The position numbers and the translations under genes are program-made. The notes below the pieces were generated by a model, which ran no database searches, was not told the DNA's origin, and was given only the letters and a program-made list of their open reading frames with translations. A stretch of DNA of 64,000 nt from Pratylenchus scribneri. Lineage: Eukaryota; Nematoda; Chromadorea; Rhabditida; Pratylenchidae. Positions 61,322-64,000 of the stretch are shown here, one piece after another. Every line of letters begins with the position of its first letter. Position 1 is the stretch's first letter. The DNA lies in contig JAQSEB010000017.1 of NCBI GenBank assembly GCA_030063045.1, forward strand, positions 124,001 to 188,000, given 5' to 3'.

Positions 61322-61738
61322 GGTGCTAGGTCGATTCCACAATAGTGCAAATATGGGCGATTCCACAATGGTGCAAATATAAAGTTTTTGGCTTCTAATA
61401 AATCAGAAACTGGTTTTAGACCCAAGAAACCTTATACCATTTTGTAGATCTCATCGAGACGCATCGATTCGTATATAATTTTTCATGATTGGGTCAAAAT
61501 AAAAGTGTATTAAACCATTTTTCCAGATTTTGGTATTAAAGTTTCTTATTTTGAGCCAAAAGCTAACATATTATATATCAATCGATGCGTCTCGATGAGA
61601 TCTACAAAATGGTATAAGGTTTGTGGGGTCTAAACCCAGTTTCTGATTTATTAGAAGCCAAAAACTTAATATTTGCACCATTGTGGAATCGCCCATATTT
61701 GCACCGCCCTTTGTCTATTGTGGAATCGACCCCGGATG
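61322..61738. mobile_element. Foldback element, type GGTGCTA...GACCCCG
   Basis: The 417-bp element is flanked by the perfect 8-bp duplication GTTTATAT (61314-61321 and 61739-61746). The arms repeat GTCGATTCCACAATAGTGCAAATATGGGCGATTCC-like modules (given here only as pattern: GATTCC then GTGCAAATAT, twice). The core is the shared palindrome AATAAATCAGAAACTGG...CCAGTTTCTGATTTATT. It is a third independent insertion of the family at 21682 and 42030. Confidence 0.85.
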
Positions 61739-64000
61739 GTTTATATCATAACCAAAAATGTAATAGACCGTTTAATAATTTTCATTTTGACCATATCATT
61801 ATAAAATATGTAAAAATCGACACATTTTAACGAGTAATAATAATTGAATTTTATGAAAAGATATATTTAAAAATTATTAATATTTCTGTAAAAGAATTTG
61901 ATTTTTCTTCAAAAATGTAAATTATGGTCAAAAAATTCACGTAAATATTATTAGAGATATTTGTGGATGACAAATTCTTTAAAAATGGCACCGTTGAAAG
62001 AAAGTGGCAAAGAGGAATAAATTCAAAATTTTTCTGTTACATTTCAGCCAGCAACGGGATGGTCGATTAAATAATCCATTCCCTCTCAATTTTCCCTAAA
62101 GTAGTGGTCACCGGCTAGTAGCGAAATTTGGGGTGGAAAAGGTGTTCCAATAACGGCGGGGATGGGTCATGACGACGACACGGATGAGATACGTGCGCGT
62201 GCGCCGCGGAGGATGATGAGCTGTGGAGAGAAATGACCCATCAGCCCACTCACTCATCCCTTGGGGGGGGGGGGGGGGGCGATTTTGCTTCATCGCCTTT
62301 GCTTCCTCCCAAACAAAATTCATTGACCGAATCGAGGACAACGTCGATCGCGCGGGACAGTTTTCAATGGGCTTCCTTTCTACTTCTCCTTTATTACGCA
62401 TTCATTTTCTAGGGAAATTTTCAATAGGTGAAAGAAGCATCCATCCAATTATATTCATTATTCACTTTTTTTCATTTTCTAAGAATTTTTTCCAAGACAG
62501 AAATTTTCAATACTAATTACCATTTCAGTACCAGATTTTTTTGGTCATAGCTCAACTAAAAAATAATCATTTCGGGAAAGCGATATCAATTCTAAAGCCC
62601 TAAAAAATCCTAAATGGCTTTATTCATTTATTTTGAAACCATAAAACAACATTCAAAATAAATGGCTTTCACAACAGCAGAAATGCTAATTTAATAAACC
62701 CAACTCTATTTAAATTTTTAAAGATAGATCAAAAAAGGGCAAATTATAGATGTTTGATATTTAATTTATATCGCTCTTCTGGAAATTTACTCCCTCGCTT
62801 ATTTATCATTATCACTAGAGTAGTCGTAACTCCAAAATCTGTTTTGGCTTGAGAATTAAAAACCAAAATTGGAATTTTTGCTCAAAAAAATGAAAATAGA
62901 AGAAACTCAAACCGAAAACTGTCATTAAAATCGAAAACCGTGTTTTAAATCGAGACAGTCTAAAAACCGAATTGGACTAATCTATTAACTACTACAAACA
63001 AAAGAAGGCCTAATAAGATAGTTGAAATATCCATTTTTCCAAGTCTTTTCTCTTCTTTTTTATCCTTCATTTGGGTTCTCACCAAAATGATTTTTGCCGA
63101 TATGAACGATTTTGCGCGCAGCCCTCCCACCTTATTTTCAACATTTCCTAGCCAAGAATCGTTCTAATCCATCCCTTTCGTTTCAATCCATTCTCTGCGC
63201 ATTCTCCCATTTCCATTCCATATATGCCTTTGCATGTGCATAGGAAGGAATCGACGGCCTTCCCCACCTCTAGTTTTGGTTTATGGGAAATCCATTGAAT
63301 TGAATATGGGGAGAAAAGAGAGGATATTTGGGAGCCGGCAGCACGGCGGATGTCCTTCAAGCACAAGAATTTTCTCCGCGCCGTACACACAGTTCTGTAC
63401 AGAGCTCACTCGGAGGCAAACGGCGCGACAAATCCAATCGGTGAAAGGAAATGAAACCCTCTTCGCCAAAAATTTTTCATACAACAGAGTTCCTCCTTCA
63501 ATGTTTTAGTTTACAATTTTGAATCAATATTATCAATTTTATTATATTTTTTTTATTTTTTTGCAATATCATAAGATTTTTAGCGCAAAATAAATTGTAT
63601 AAAATTTTTGGATTTAACATAAATCCAGATTTTTCATACTTTTACTTCGCGTTTTTCTATAATTAATTCTACCCCAATCCTATTTAAAATTGGTACTTGT
63701 GTCGTTTACATCCCCTTTTTTCTTCAAAAAAATTTTCAAAATTTTTTTTCATGTGAATGATATACCAATCGACTCGTCTTGACGAGCTGGTTATGAAAAT
63801 GTTAAAATTTTGAAAATATGAGGACTTTTGGCCAAGTTATGGCCATCTGAAGATTGCAAAGTCCCCCCTATGGGTCTGAACTCGAAAAATTTTTGAAAAT
63901 TTTTTCGGCCAAATTATAGCTCATTCGACGCGTCTCGAAGAGCAGAGTGTGAATCTGTCATTGGTATCGCATCAAAAATAAAAATAAAAAAGTTATGGTC
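61739..64000. other. Intergenic, no gene supported; islands of higher GC
   Basis: Two islands (about 62100-62420 and 63110-63500) are much richer in G+C than the rest. The first has a run of about 18 G at 62262-62279. Short open frames exist on both strands but none has splice or family support. Near 63755-63930 there is another degraded inverted pair of the foldback core type (ACCAATCGACTCGTCTTGACGAGC, CATTCGACGCGTCTCGAAGAG). Confidence 0.4.

Noticed and set aside
62108..62401. A 97-aa minus-strand frame in the GC island
   Set aside because: It depends on a long homopolymer G run and has no recognisable domain or splice context.
1..64000. tRNA, rRNA or transposase genes
   Set aside because: None was recognised by eye on either strand; a covariance-model scan was not possible.

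Overview
The window is about 70-75% A+T eukaryotic DNA with many short exons, introns ending in TTTTCAG or TTTAAG, and introns full of minisatellites and small non-autonomous transposons. This fits a nematode, and composition and style suggest a root-knot-like plant parasite (Meloidogyne). The organism is inferred; no species-diagnostic marker was seen.

The window holds three tandem copies of one large gene, all on the + strand: copy 1 at 592-18713, copy 2 at 20235-39055 and copy 3 at 40578-58304. Each can be read as 27 exons in which all 26 junctions keep phase. The predicted proteins are 2374, 2364 and 2357 aa. Each begins with a hydrophobic, signal-peptide-like exon. About 1700 residues follow that I cannot assign to a family: mostly charged and helix-like, with a Ser/Asp acidic patch and a Lys-rich tract. 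The C-terminal ~645 residues are clearly homologous to canonical poly(A) polymerase (nucleotidyltransferase fold, central domain, RNA-binding domain). In all three copies the catalytic Asp-x-Asp pair reads Asp-x-Asn, so the domain may be a pseudoenzyme or have altered activity.

Copy 2 is a hybrid. Left of about position 34630 it matches copy 3, and right of it copy 1. This is what unequal crossing-over between two older paralogues would leave, with the switch confined to five bases in exon 20. Exon lengths differ between copies only by multiples of three, so the reading frame has probably been under selection.

The introns and spacers hold 16-24 bp minisatellites that share an AATTCCGCCT core, a family of foldback elements with 8-bp target duplications, two hAT-like MITEs and a 1.16-kb repeat-rich insertion. 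Some are copy-specific and help date the duplications. From 58305 to 64000 there are only transposon relics and some higher-GC, unassigned sequence. No RNA genes or CRISPR arrays were recognised.
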